A DNA stretch of 64,000 nt from Acetobacter oryzoeni (lineage in GTDB: Bacteria; Pseudomonadota; Alphaproteobacteria; Acetobacterales; Acetobacteraceae), in contig NZ_CP042808.1 of assembly GCF_004014775.2 (NCBI RefSeq), forward strand, positions 1,240,001-1,304,000. Direction: 5' to 3'. The notes beneath the pieces were generated by a model. The model worked only from the letters and a program-made list of their open reading frames with translations. It was not told the DNA's origin and searched no databases. Below are positions 39,952-49,240 of the stretch, one piece after another. The translations under genes were made by a program, and so were the position numbers. Positions within the stretch are counted from its first letter, which is position 1. Each line of letters opens with the position of its first letter.

Positions 39952-42114
39952 TTAGTTTCCGATTTTGATTAAACGGGACGCACGGCTGAGTGCAATAATC
40001 GGGAAGAGTTGGCGGTAAAGATCATAACGCAGCATAAAGGCGCGTGAGAGCTCGGCCCCCTGCATCAGGCGCTTTGAAATGGCAGGGTCATCCAGCTTGA
40101 TGGTCTGGCCTACACCGTAACCGGGGAAGCCCGTACCGGTAAACTCCTCTTCATTCCAGCTTCCGTCTTCTTCCTGCAAGTCAATCAGGTAGCGGCAGCC
40201 TTTGGCTATGGCCTTATAATCCTGCGGACGGTTGGCTGCTATCAGCCCCATAAGAGCCCAAGCCGTTTGGGATGGCGTAGTGGTGCCGTGGCCGATGGAA
40301 GATACTTCCATATAGGATGCACAGCTTTCACCCCAACCGCCATTTTCCTGCTGACAGTTAATGAGCCAATCACACGCCTTGGAGATGTAAGGCTGTGTCA
40401 TATCCTCACCCAGTGCCGCCAGAGCAGGCAGAACAGCCCCGGTGCCATACAGGTAATTTACACCCCAGCGGCCAAACCAGGGCCCTGTTGGATCTTGCTC
40501 CTTACGAATGTAAGCCAGCCCACGCTGGATACAGGGCAGATCACGCGGCAAGCCCAACAGGCCAAAAGCTTCCAGAACGTGCGCCGTAACGTCTACCGAT
40601 GGCGGATCCAGCGCTTCCCCAAAATCGCAGAACGGGATTTTGGCAAGAATGCTCTTGTTGTTGTCCTTATCAAAAGCGCCCCAGCCACCGCAGGAACTTT
40701 GCATGGCAACCAGCCACCGCACGCCACGGCCAATGGCTTCTTCTACGCCTTTGGCTTGCCATTCAGGCCGGTTACGGCAGGATGCCAGAGCAATCAACGC
40801 AACGGCGGTATCATCTGTATCGGGGTATCTGTCATTGGCGTATTCAAACGCCCAGCCACCGGGTTCTGTATTGGGGAGTTTAACAGACCAATCCCCTTTC
40901 ACGCGCACTTGGCGAGAAAGCAGCCAGTCCAGAGCCTTATCCATTTCTGGTGTAAAGCGTTCTTCGGCATTGGCATCATGCAGCGCCATGAGCGACAGCA
41001 TGGTATCCCATACCGGGCTGTTTGTGGCCTGAATCCAGCTGGCATCCCCTTTATCATGCCGCCAACCCGGATCATTCAGTGCATCCAGTGCCTTTGCCAT
41101 AACAGGGTGGTGGAATTGATAGCCCTCACCATGTAGAGCCATCAGCCCGTACACCCATGGCGGCTGAATACCACCCCAGCCACCATCTGCATCCTGATGC
41201 CAGATAATCCATTCCAGCACGTATTTAATGGCCGCTTCCCGCGAAGGAGCGCGTTTAAGAAAAGAAGACTGCAGCCAATGCAGGCCTTTATCTGCTAGAC
41301 GGAAGAAGTCCGCAATAACATCCCTGCCCTCTTTGGTGGGCAGTTCGTAATCAAAATTTGCTCGCCCTTCAGGGAAAAGAGCATCCAGCCGATCTTGCGG
41401 GCGCAGCGGGCGTGATGGACGACGCGCAGACAAAATTGCCAGCGGCATCATGGTGGCGCGGGCCCACTGCGCAAAGTTGTAAATGGAAAAAACAAAATTA
41501 TCGGGGAACCAGATAATTTCTGGCGGAAGGTTCGGTGTTTTCTCCCACGGCCATTCCCCAATCAAGGCCAACCAGTAGCGGGTGAAAACACGTACGTTTT
41601 TCAGGCCGCCTTTGCTGATAATCCATGCAGCAGCTTTGCTAACGGCCGGGTCATCTTCTGCATAACCCAAAGATCTGAGAGCTGCATAAGATTCCACAGT
41701 CGCGTTGATATCACCACAGCCAGCACCATAATATGTGCCCCAAGAGCCATCGGGCCGCTGCATTTCAAGCAAAGCCTTGCCCAGACGTGGGCGCAGAGGG
41801 TGATCTTCCAGCCCCAGGAACCACAAGGCCAAGCACCATTCAGCTTCCATGGAGGCATTGGACCCAACAGAACCCACCCAATGACCATCGGGCTTTTGCT
41901 GCTTCATCAACCATTCACAGGCGGAAGACAGCGTGTGTGTCAGGCTGTTCCCCATGGCTTTCAGGGCTGACAGATCTGCCGGAACCTGTGGAGCAGGTTT
42001 TTGACGCACAATATCCGAGGTTCCAGACTGAATAAGGGTGTTAACGTTTGTTCCCTGTGTGTCTGAACCGGAACGCAAAATCTTCTTTAATGAAAAACGG
42101 CTTGCCATATTCAT
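39952..42114 (-). CDS. shc: Squalene-hopene cyclase
   Basis: 720 residues, slightly longer at the N-terminus than typical bacterial enzymes (about 630-660). The catalytic DxDD motif is D432-T-D434-D435 in YPDTDDTAVALIA. Repeated QW motifs are visible, e.g. QRPDGSWGTYYG, QDADGGWGGIQPPW, QSSCGGWGAFDKD and QQENGGWGESC. It cyclises squalene to hopene and diplopterol, giving the hopanoids that stabilise membranes of acetic acid bacteria against acid and ethanol. It lies 55 bases downstream of a TetR gene on the same strand, without other hopanoid genes nearby. The first 50 residues are low-complexity and basic, possibly a membrane-targeting or linker segment. Confidence 0.96.
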   Translation of the reverse strand: MNMASRFSLKKILRSGSDTQGTNVNTLIQSGTSDIVRQKPAPQVPADLSALKAMGNSLTHTLSSACEWLMKQQKPDGHWVGSVGSNASMEAEWCLALWFLGLEDHPLRPRLGKALLEMQRPDGSWGTYYGAGCGDINATVESYAALRSLGYAEDDPAVSKAAAWIISKGGLKNVRVFTRYWLALIGEWPWEKTPNLPPEIIWFPDNFVFSIYNFAQWARATMMPLAILSARRPSRPLRPQDRLDALFPEGRANFDYELPTKEGRDVIADFFRLADKGLHWLQSSFLKRAPSREAAIKYVLEWIIWHQDADGGWGGIQPPWVYGLMALHGEGYQFHHPVMAKALDALNDPGWRHDKGDASWIQATNSPVWDTMLSLMALHDANAEERFTPEMDKALDWLLSRQVRVKGDWSVKLPNTEPGGWAFEYANDRYPDTDDTAVALIALASCRNRPEWQAKGVEEAIGRGVRWLVAMQSSCGGWGAFDKDNNKSILAKIPFCDFGEALDPPSVDVTAHVLEAFGLLGLPRDLPCIQRGLAYIRKEQDPTGPWFGRWGVNYLYGTGAVLPALAALGEDMTQPYISKACDWLINCQQENGGWGESCASYMEVSSIGHGTTTPSQTAWALMGLIAANRPQDYKAIAKGCRYLIDLQEEDGSWNEEEFTGTGFPGYGVGQTIKLDDPAISKRLMQGAELSRAFMLRYDLYRQLFPIIALSRASRLIKIGN

Positions 42115-42169
42115 TGTGTCATACCTGCGCGAAATATCATGAAAGACTCATTGGTTCCTGTTTTAAAGA

Positions 42170-42724
42170 TTACGGTGTTTCTGCTTGGGGCGTAATAAGC
42201 CGCAGGCAATCTGTAAACACTGAATCCCACCCAGACTGATCCATAGCGATAAAGCCGAAGCTTCTGAGAAGGAAAGCCCCTTCGGCTGCAAAAATTGCAG
42301 TACGTGCCTGCCGCGCATCTTCTGCGGTAACGTTACAATCCCCAAACCATCCGGCGTACCATTCCCGTATCCGGTTAAGGTATTTGGGGGATTGCAGCAG
42401 GGTAATCAGCATACCCACCATTCTGGCTTGGGTGGCGGCATCTATCTGGCGGCATGCCAGAACATAGGCGCGCGCCCGCTCTGCCAAAGATGCCTTGGGC
42501 CCCGCATGTTTTTCTATTTCCAGATCAAAAGCCGCTATCCAGCGATCAATCATGGCGGTAATCAGGTCATCCTTGTTGCCAAAGCAGTATTGCAGGCCAC
42601 CTTTGGTAATTCCTGCGGCTTTGGCTACGGCATCAAGCGTTAAAGCGGTGGCGCCGCCTTTCTGAACAAGCAGTTCCGCGCTGTCCAGAACGCTCTCCCG
42701 ATCAATGGTTCTGCGGCGGCCCAT
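42170..42724 (-). CDS. TetR-family regulator upstream of shc
   Basis: 184 residues. The helix-turn-helix lies in ALTLDAVAKAAGITKGGLQY (residues about 32-51), followed by a helical ligand domain. AGAGGA lies six bases upstream of the ATG. An operator-like inverted repeat at 42742-42761 sits 18 bases upstream, suggesting autoregulation. As shc starts 55 bases after its stop on the same strand, it may control hopanoid synthesis, or shc may be co-transcribed. The ligand is unknown. Confidence 0.88.
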   Translation of the reverse strand: MGRRRTIDRESVLDSAELLVQKGGATALTLDAVAKAAGITKGGLQYCFGNKDDLITAMIDRWIAAFDLEIEKHAGPKASLAERARAYVLACRQIDAATQARMVGMLITLLQSPKYLNRIREWYAGWFGDCNVTAEDARQARTAIFAAEGAFLLRSFGFIAMDQSGWDSVFTDCLRLITPQAETP

Positions 42725-42741
42725 GCACCGTCCTCTATTAT

Positions 42742-42761
42742 TTCAATCCGTCCGGATGGAA
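42742..42761. promoter_or_regulatory. Candidate TetR operator
   Basis: TTCaATCCG-TC-CGGATgGAA is a dyad in which 16 of 20 bases are self-complementary. It lies 18-37 bases upstream of the TetR start codon, a typical place for an autoregulatory site. No other copy was found in the window by eye. Confidence 0.5.
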
Positions 42762-42894
42762 TTAAAATGAGAGCGATGATTGTGCAACCATATTATTGGA
42801 ATACACGGATGCATTTTTAGAATGGCAGAAAGCAGCCCGGCACAAGTAAGAAAATACCTATAAGCCCATAATAATAAAAAATAAATTCCGATTT

Positions 42895-43476
42895 TTACGA
42901 CCTTAGTGCATCTTCAATAAGGGCATTGAGTGTCATCTTCTCACCTTCTCGCATCAGCAACGCTTCCAGAAGCCCGTCTATGGCCAATACAGCCAAGCCA
43001 TGCACTTTGGCCCACAAGGCTGCGCGCGCACCGGTACGTGTATGGGCGGAATGCTGACCTTTCAGTTCTCCCACCAATTGTGTGAGCATGGCAGATGTTT
43101 TGGCTGCGGCGGCATCCAGATGCGGGTTTTTCCTATCAATTACATCGCTGCGGAACATAAGTGTAAACAGGCCGGGGTGCTGCATGGCAAATTGCACATA
43201 GGCTACACCCACGGCATATGGCCCTTTATCAAGCAGCGGCGTAAGCGTTGCGGCCAGTTCCTCATACCCTATGGTTGCCAGTGCGCTAAGCAGGCCAGTT
43301 AGATTACCAAAGTGCGGAATTGCTGCGGTTTGTGAAACACCCGTATGGCGTGTAATGGCCCGCAACCCCAGCGCAGCAATGCCCTGCTCCTCCAGAATAG
43401 TGCGCGCGGAACGCAACAGAGCGGCACGCAAGTCTCCATGATGATAGGCTTTTTTAGGCTGAACAGGCTGGCCCAT
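42895..43476 (-). CDS. TetR-family regulator, second copy (divergent from lipase)
   Basis: 193 residues. It starts AYHHGDLRAALLRSARTILE, with the helix-turn-helix in LRAITRHTGVSQTAAIPHFG (residues about 38-57) and the ligand domain afterward with WAKVHGLAVLAIDGLLEALL near the C-terminus. It differs clearly from the TetR at 42170. It is divergent from the lipase gene, 136 bases away, with a palindrome between. It probably regulates the lipase or itself. Confidence 0.88.
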   Translation of the reverse strand: MGQPVQPKKAYHHGDLRAALLRSARTILEEQGIAALGLRAITRHTGVSQTAAIPHFGNLTGLLSALATIGYEELAATLTPLLDKGPYAVGVAYVQFAMQHPGLFTLMFRSDVIDRKNPHLDAAAAKTSAMLTQLVGELKGQHSAHTRTGARAALWAKVHGLAVLAIDGLLEALLMREGEKMTLNALIEDALRS

Positions 43477-43542
43477 TACATATTTTCCAGAATATTCACG
43501 ATGACCATCAGAACACTTGACATTCTATCCCCATGTTCCATT

Positions 43543-43557
43543 CTTAACATTGTTAAG
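43543..43557. promoter_or_regulatory. Candidate TetR operator (lipase/tetR divergent region)
   Basis: CTTAAC-ATT-GTTAAG is a perfect six-base dyad with a three-base centre between the divergent second TetR gene and the lipase gene. TTGACA at 43517-43522 is a possible -35 element, so the palindrome would overlap the -10 region of a rightward promoter and could block it. Confidence 0.45.
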
Positions 43558-43612
43558 TTTCAATTTGTCGGGCGGTCAAACACAAGACCAATAGCCTGAG
43601 GAAGGATCCCTC

Positions 43613-44797
43613 TTGCGTTTTCTCCCCTCTGTTTATCATGTTTCTCGTCTGGTTGCTGGTCTTTGCCTTATGGGGGTGAGTTCTGGGGCCATTGCAGCAA
43701 CAGCATCCCCTTCTGGCACGGCTGGTACGCTTACATCGACGCAATCCTTACCAGAGGCTTTTACGTTGCCAGATGCTGGGCGTTCCCTGCGCATTACGTA
43801 CCTTTCCACCAATGGCATTACAGGCAAAGGGCTTGTGCCGGTTACGGCAGAGGTGATTTTGCCCGCGGGTAAGCCGCCAGCTGGTGGGTGGCCCATTGTT
43901 GCCTGGGCGCATGGCACGGTAGGCGTTGCAGACCGTTGCGCGCCCTCTAACAACCCGTGGAGCGCACGTAACAAGCGTTATCTTTCTGAATGGATGAAGC
44001 GTGGCTTTGCCGTAGTGGGCACGGACTATCAGGGCTTAGGCACTCCCGGCACGCACCCATACCTAAATACGCGTGTGGAAGCCTATAGCCTGCTGGACGG
44101 CGTGAAGGCAGCATTGGCCTCGGTGCCGGGTTTGCAGAACAAGATCATGATTGTCGGGCAGTCTCAAGGTGGAGGGGCCGCTTTTGCTTCGGCTGCTTTT
44201 GCTCCAACCTATGCGCCAGAACTGAATATTCGGGGCACGGTGGCCACGGGTGCACCTTATATTACACCAGAACTGCTCAAGCAGATGGCAACAGCGCCGG
44301 ACAATGCGCCATATAACCCCGTTATTGTTTATGCGCTTTATCTGGCACAGGGCCTTTCTGGCTATGATACAGGCTTTAAGCCGGAAAGCGTTTTTACGGC
44401 CAAAGCCATGCCAGCCTACCGTGCCGCAGCCAATTTGTGTGTGTATGAGCTGACAGACAAGGTGAAGGAAGATGGCCTGAATTTCAGCAACTCCCTTAAG
44501 ACCGATTTTGCAAAAAATCTGGCCCCGGCTTTACAGGCAATGCAATACCCTACCATGCATCTGGCTCAACCCCTGTTTATTGGCACCGGAGAGCTTGATA
44601 AGGATGTGCCTCCGCCGCTTCAGTACGGATTGGTAAAGGCAGCCTGCGCTGCTGGCACACTTGTGCAGGCGCATGTTTATAAAGGCCTGAACCATGATCA
44701 GACGGTAAATGCCTCATTACCAGATTCAGCTTCTTTCACGCAGGCTGTCATGAACGGGCAAGCTGTTACGCCTCAGTGCACCCCCATGCCAGAATAA
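43613..44797 (+). CDS. Secreted lipase/alpha-beta hydrolase (secretory-lipase family)
   Basis: 394 residues from a TTG start with AAGGA six bases upstream. A signal peptide is evident, with hydrophobic core VSRLVAGLCLMGVSSGAIA and cleavage near AIA-AT. The nucleophile elbow is GQSQG with S184, and the upstream stretch WAHGTVGVADRCAPS resembles the secretory lipase (LIP) family. A late HD pair (GLNHDQT) gives the catalytic histidine. The protein is exported to the periplasm or beyond and hydrolyses esters; the natural substrate is not apparent. The divergent TetR gene is a probable regulator. Confidence 0.85.
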   Translation: MRFLPSVYHVSRLVAGLCLMGVSSGAIAATASPSGTAGTLTSTQSLPEAFTLPDAGRSLRITYLSTNGITGKGLVPVTAEVILPAGKPPAGGWPIVAWAHGTVGVADRCAPSNNPWSARNKRYLSEWMKRGFAVVGTDYQGLGTPGTHPYLNTRVEAYSLLDGVKAALASVPGLQNKIMIVGQSQGGGAAFASAAFAPTYAPELNIRGTVATGAPYITPELLKQMATAPDNAPYNPVIVYALYLAQGLSGYDTGFKPESVFTAKAMPAYRAAANLCVYELTDKVKEDGLNFSNSLKTDFAKNLAPALQAMQYPTMHLAQPLFIGTGELDKDVPPPLQYGLVKAACAAGTLVQAHVYKGLNHDQTVNASLPDSASFTQAVMNGQAVTPQCTPMPE

Positions 44798-44827
44798 AAT
44801 CACCTACATATATTTAGGTTTGATTGC

Positions 44828-44862
44828 GGGAGGGAAAGCGGCGGCTTTACGTTTTTCCTCCC
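44828..44862 (+). terminator. Hairpin terminator after lipase gene
   Basis: GGGAGGGAAA at 44828 pairs with the TTTTTCCTCCC at its right end through G-T wobbles, with an inner AAAGC/GCTTT stem. The T run is weak (within the right arm), so termination may be partial. Confidence 0.45.
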
Positions 44863-44897
44863 TTGTGCGGGGCATATAACGCCTTCAATATTCACGC

Positions 44898-46130
44898 ATG
44901 ACAGAAACCCCTGCTGCGTACGTTCATCGCATCCATCATTTTTTGCAGTCTCCGGCAGGAGGAGCAACAGCCCTGCTTCTGGCCTCGCTCACGGGGTTTG
45001 TGCTGGAAAACTCGGCTTGGTGTGGTGGTTACGAAGCCCTGATTACAACACCCATGCGGCTTTCTATTTTAGGACCGCACACGCCAGATACGCTTGAGGC
45101 ATGGGTATCTGATGGGTTGATGACGCTTTTTTTCCTGCTGATTATTCTGGAAATCAAGAAAGAGATGGTTTCTGGCCATCTTTCATCCATGCGTCAGATT
45201 GCCTTGCCGTTGATTGGCGCATTGGGCGGTATGGCTGTGCCCGCGCTTACCTATTTTTGGGTAACGTATCAGCATGCAGATGCGGTTCATGGATGGGCCA
45301 TTCCTGTAGCTACCGATGCCGCATTTACACTGCCCGTTATTATGGCGCTGGGTGCGCGTGTTTCTGCCGGGGCGCGAGCATGGCTTATGGCGCTTGCCAT
45401 TTTTGATGATGTGTTGGGCATTGTTGTTATTGCCCTGTTTTACGGTGCTGCACTTTACTGGCCTGCACTGGCTGGTGTGCTATGTGTAACTGTAGCCATG
45501 ATTGCTGCAAACCGGTTGGGATGCAGATCTTTATGGGTGTATTCTGCCGGATGTGTGCTGCTGTGGGGTATGCTTTTATCTTCTGGCCTGCATCCAACAC
45601 TTGCCGGGGTGATTACTGGCCTTTGCCTGCCGGCTCAACCGCGTACAACCGATGCAGAACAGATTACACCGCTTGAAAAAGTATCATCCGCATTAACACC
45701 ATTCGTGACATGGCTGGTGCTGCCCCTGTTTGGCTTTATGAATGTTGGGGTTTCTCTTGCTGGTGTGCATATGGAGGCACTTTTTGCTCCTGTTCCCTTG
45801 GGTATTATGCTGGGGCTGATTATGGGAAAGCCCGTGGGAGTGTTTGGAGCAACCATATTGTCACTCCAACTGCGCATAGCGCCTGCCCCAGCAGCAACAT
45901 CAATAAAAATGCTTTTCGGGCTTTCTCTGCTGTGCGGCATTGGCTTTACCATCAGTCTGTTTATTGCTGGTTTGGCCTTTAAGGATGCAGATACAATCGT
46001 ATCAGCAAAACTGGGGATATTTGCAGGATCTGTTATTGCAGCATTGGCTGGCTGGAGTTGGCTGCGTTGTTTGCCTGTTAAACAACCAAGCCAGCATTCT
46101 GCAAACCTTGCGGCTGTAAGTGGTAAATAG
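44898..46130 (+). CDS. nhaA: Na+/H+ antiporter NhaA
   Basis: 410 residues with about 12 membrane helices. Family segments are LEIKKEMVSGHLSS, PLIGALGGMAVPALTYF, GWAIPVATDAAFTLPVIMAL and the ion-binding pair of aspartates in ALAIFDDVLGIVVIALFY. The C-terminus has FGLSLLCGIGFTISLFIAGL. It exchanges protons for sodium across the inner membrane and helps with pH and salt homeostasis. No nhaR gene is adjacent. It is convergent with the dehydrogenase gene to the right, with a strong terminator between. Confidence 0.95.
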   Translation: MTETPAAYVHRIHHFLQSPAGGATALLLASLTGFVLENSAWCGGYEALITTPMRLSILGPHTPDTLEAWVSDGLMTLFFLLIILEIKKEMVSGHLSSMRQIALPLIGALGGMAVPALTYFWVTYQHADAVHGWAIPVATDAAFTLPVIMALGARVSAGARAWLMALAIFDDVLGIVVIALFYGAALYWPALAGVLCVTVAMIAANRLGCRSLWVYSAGCVLLWGMLLSSGLHPTLAGVITGLCLPAQPRTTDAEQITPLEKVSSALTPFVTWLVLPLFGFMNVGVSLAGVHMEALFAPVPLGIMLGLIMGKPVGVFGATILSLQLRIAPAPAATSIKMLFGLSLLCGIGFTISLFIAGLAFKDADTIVSAKLGIFAGSVIAALAGWSWLRCLPVKQPSQHSANLAAVSGK

Positions 46131-46145
46131 CTTGGCATGTTCGTT

Positions 46146-46187
46146 TGCTTTGTGTCTGCCGCGTTTGTTAAGGGCAGACACAAAGCA
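46146..46187. terminator. Strong bidirectional terminator between nhaA and dehydrogenase
   Basis: TGCTTTGTGTCTGCC (46146-46160) and GGCAGACACAAAGCA (46173-46187) are perfectly complementary over 15 bases with a 12-base loop. A run of T follows on the plus strand ten bases later. Confidence 0.8.
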
Positions 46188-46201
46188 GAACGATACGTTT
46201 T

Positions 46202-47572
46202 TTAACCTATACGAATAAGCTTGCGGTTAATGAATTCCTCAATCCCGAGGAAAGAAAGCTCCCGCCCAAAGCCAGAATTTTTAATGCCACCAAATGGTAG
46301 TTCGGGCGCGGCAGCAGTGGCTGTGTTAATAAACATCATGCCGGTTTCAACCTGCTCGGCCACCTTTTCTGCCCGTCCGATATCGCGTGAAAATACGGAA
46401 CCACCAAGGCCGTAGGGTGAATCATTCGCCAGATCAACGGCTTCCTGCTCAGATGCCACCTTATGAACAACCGCAACCGGGCCAAAGATTTCCTGATAAA
46501 AAACAGGGTTATCTTTTTTGACATTGGTCAGAATTGTGGGCTCCATAAAAAACCCTTTACGGTTTATCCGCTTGCCACCAGCAACCAGTGTTGCGCCGGC
46601 TTTTACGGCTTCATCAATCTGTTCCAGCACCAGATCCAAAGCGCGTTGGCTGCTCATGGGGCCATGTGTTGTGCCTTCTGCCAGTGGGTCCCCAATACGG
46701 AATTGGGTGATGGCCTTTTTTAGCCCATCCAGAAACGCATCATAAATTTTTTCATGCACAATCATGCGTTTGGCAGCGGTGCATACTTGCCCGTTATTGG
46801 CAAAGCGGCCCCATGTAGCCCATTTGACGGCAAGTTCCAGATCGGCATCATCCAGCACAATAAAGGCATCACTGCCACCCAGTTCCATTGTGTCCTTCTT
46901 GAGTGCAGCCCCTGCTTCTGCCGCTACGGTCTGCCCTGCCCGCTCACTACCGGTAAGTGCCACACCACGAATACGCACATCCTTGATCAACTCGGCAGAT
47001 TGATCATTGCTTAGGAAAATATTGGTATAAACGCCTGCTGGCGCTCCGGCATCATGAAACAGTTTTTCAAACGCCAAGGCACATTGCGGCACGTTAGGGG
47101 CATGCTTGGCTATTACCACATTGCCTGCTATCAGGTTGGGGCCGGCTACACGGGCCAATTGGTAATAGGGAAAGTTCCAAGGTTCGATGCAATAAATAAC
47201 ACCGAGTGGCTGATTGATTATTTTTGCGCTGCCATCTTTCACCTTAAGTGGTGTGGGAGCCAGAAACTCCTCTGCCCCATTGGCATAGAAGGCAAGAATA
47301 TCTGCCGTAATATCAATTTCTTCCAATGCATCTGGCAGCGCTTTGCCCATTTCCGTGGCAATCAGGCGCGCATGGGCCTGCCGATCCTTACGCAGCAGAC
47401 CAGCCGCCTTTGACATGATGACTTTACGCTCGGCAATGCTGCGCTTTTTCCAATCTGTGCGCCAGATATGGTCTGCCTTGTCTATAATCTGGCGCATCTG
47501 TTCTGGGGTATGCAGCTCAAACGTGTGTTCAACAGCTTCAGTTGTGGGGTTAATTGTCTGATATGTAATCAT
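46202..47572 (-). CDS. NAD(P)-dependent aldehyde dehydrogenase, succinate-semialdehyde type
   Basis: 456 residues. The catalytic cysteine is C264 in [11 protein letters not shown] and the general base is E230 in [18 protein letters not shown] and EIFGPVAVV are also family segments. The sequence is closest in style to the Sad/YneI succinate-semialdehyde dehydrogenases, which are about 460 residues. It overlaps the upstream flavin oxidoreductase stop in ATGA, so the two are co-translated. The substrate aldehyde is uncertain. Confidence 0.85.
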   Translation of the reverse strand: MITYQTINPTTEAVEHTFELHTPEQMRQIIDKADHIWRTDWKKRSIAERKVIMSKAAGLLRKDRQAHARLIATEMGKALPDALEEIDITADILAFYANGAEEFLAPTPLKVKDGSAKIINQPLGVIYCIEPWNFPYYQLARVAGPNLIAGNVVIAKHAPNVPQCALAFEKLFHDAGAPAGVYTNIFLSNDQSAELIKDVRIRGVALTGSERAGQTVAAEAGAALKKDTMELGGSDAFIVLDDADLELAVKWATWGRFANNGQVCTAAKRMIVHEKIYDAFLDGLKKAITQFRIGDPLAEGTTHGPMSSQRALDLVLEQIDEAVKAGATLVAGGKRINRKGFFMEPTILTNVKKDNPVFYQEIFGPVAVVHKVASEQEAVDLANDSPYGLGGSVFSRDIGRAEKVAEQVETGMMFINTATAAAPELPFGGIKNSGFGRELSFLGIEEFINRKLIRIG

Positions 47573-48705
47573 TTTTTGGCGTCCTGATTATAGAAAGGGT
47601 AATCGGTGTATCCGTGCGCGCCGCCGCCATACATGGTTGTGGGGTCTATGGCGTTAAGGGGCCATCCGTGCTGCAAACGCGCAGGCAAATCCGGGTTGGC
47701 GATGAATTTGCGGCCAAATCCGATCATGTCTGCCCAGCCATTTTGCAAAACGTGGTCTGCTTTGGCTTTATCGTAACGGCCCGCGCACAAAATGCGGCCC
47801 GGAAAGATATCTCTTACGGCCGCACGGAATGAATCTGGCATATCTGGCGCGTTATCCCAGTCCGCTTCTGCCAGAGAGAGATACGCAATGCCTGCATCGG
47901 CCAAAACACGTACCGCTTGGGTATAGGTTTCTGCCGGATTGCTTTCCAACAAGCCAAGATAAACGCGTTCTTCCGTAGTTGTGCTGAACAGTGGAGAAAA
48001 CCTGACGCCCAGCCTTTCAGGGGAAACCACGGCAGAAACAGCCTCAACCACTTCACGCAGAAATCTCAGACGGTTGGAGAGTGAACCACCATAGGCATCT
48101 GTGCGAAAATTGGCGCGTTCAGAAATAAACTGGTTGATGAGATACCCATTGGCAGCGTGAATTTCCACGCCATCAAATCCGGCTTGCAGTGCGTTTCTGG
48201 CGGCCTGCGCATAAAGCTCTACCAGTTCATGAATTTCGGGAATGGTTAAAGCGCGCGGAGTATCGGGCGGCACCAGTTTTCCGGTGCCCGGGCCAGTTGG
48301 GATAAAAACATTCACACCCGTTGCAGCCACAGCAGATGGTGCAATAGGCGGTTGGTGATTGGGCTGCAAAAGATGATGAGAAACACGGCCTACATGCCAA
48401 AGCTGTGCAAAGATGGGGCGCTTTTGGGCATGCACTGCATCTGTTACCAGTTTCCAGCCCGCAATCTGTTCAGGAGAGTAAATGCCGGGTGTCCAGGCAT
48501 AGCCCTGCCCGCGTGGTTCAATTTGCGTGCCCTCGGTAATCAGAAAACCTGCCTGTGTGCGCTGGGCATAGTATTCGGCCATAAGCGCATCGGGGATATC
48601 GCCCGGTTGGGTGCTGCGGCAGCGCGTGAGAGGCGGCAGAAAGATCCGGTTTTTCAGGGGCAGATCACCCAGTCTTATGGGATCAAAAAGAGAAATTGAA
48701 GTCAT
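47569..48705 (-). CDS. Old-yellow-enzyme-family NADH:flavin oxidoreductase
   Basis: 378 residues, FMN TIM-barrel. Start segment LFDPIRLGDLPLKNRIFLPPLTRCR is typical. The substrate-binding H183 and N186 lie in EIHAANGYL, followed by FRTDAYGGSLSNRLRFL. It resembles the NemA/XenB group, which reduces activated alkenes, nitro-esters and maleimide-like electrophiles. It shares a transcript with the aldehyde dehydrogenase (ATGA overlap) and is divergent from an HxlR regulator with N-terminal cysteines, so an electrophile-response role is plausible. Confidence 0.9.
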   Translation of the reverse strand: MTSISLFDPIRLGDLPLKNRIFLPPLTRCRSTQPGDIPDALMAEYYAQRTQAGFLITEGTQIEPRGQGYAWTPGIYSPEQIAGWKLVTDAVHAQKRPIFAQLWHVGRVSHHLLQPNHQPPIAPSAVAATGVNVFIPTGPGTGKLVPPDTPRALTIPEIHELVELYAQAARNALQAGFDGVEIHAANGYLINQFISERANFRTDAYGGSLSNRLRFLREVVEAVSAVVSPERLGVRFSPLFSTTTEERVYLGLLESNPAETYTQAVRVLADAGIAYLSLAEADWDNAPDMPDSFRAAVRDIFPGRILCAGRYDKAKADHVLQNGWADMIGFGRKFIANPDLPARLQHGWPLNAIDPTTMYGGGAHGYTDYPFYNQDAKK

Positions 48706-48818
48706 GATCAGCCTTGTTCAGAAGCAGAAATAGTCTCTGGTCTGCTCGTAAACATTGGCCTATTAGGTTTAAGGCGCAAGAACGCACATAAACCGCCTAT
48801 AGTGTCAGGAATGATACC

Positions 48819-49187
48819 ATGCCCCGTATTCGCCATACCACGCTAACATGCAGCCCCGGCTGCACCGTAGAAGCCACGCTGGAGTTGTTTGGGGGTAAAT
48901 GGAAGGCGCTTATTCTGTATCATCTGTTTGAAGATGGCGTGCTGCGCTTTAGCGAATTCCGTAGGCGTATGCCAAATGTAACGCAGCGTATGCTGACAAA
49001 CCAGTTGCGAGAACTGGAAGCCGATGGCCTGATTTCCCGCACGGTTTTTCCAGAAGTGCCACCACGCGTGGAATATGAACTGACCGACTTGGGTAAAACA
49101 CTCAAGCCGGTCATCCATGCATTAAAGGAATGGGGTGATAAATATGCCCACAGCGTGAGGCAGAAAAAAGAATCAAGTGGTGGGTAA
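48819..49187 (+). CDS. HxlR-family regulator
   Basis: 122 residues of winged-helix HxlR type: ATLELFGGKWKALILYHLFE and RFSEFRRRMPNVTQRMLTNQ. Two cysteines, C11 and C15, precede the DNA-binding domain, as in family members that sense quinones or aldehydes by thiol chemistry. It reads away from the oxidoreductase/dehydrogenase pair (113-base gap) and is expected to control it. Confidence 0.9.
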   Translation: MPRIRHTTLTCSPGCTVEATLELFGGKWKALILYHLFEDGVLRFSEFRRRMPNVTQRMLTNQLRELEADGLISRTVFPEVPPRVEYELTDLGKTLKPVIHALKEWGDKYAHSVRQKKESSGG

Positions 49188-49240
49188 AAGCCCCCTCACC
49201 TACGCTCCTAAACGCACATGAGGGAGAGTTTCTTTTTACT

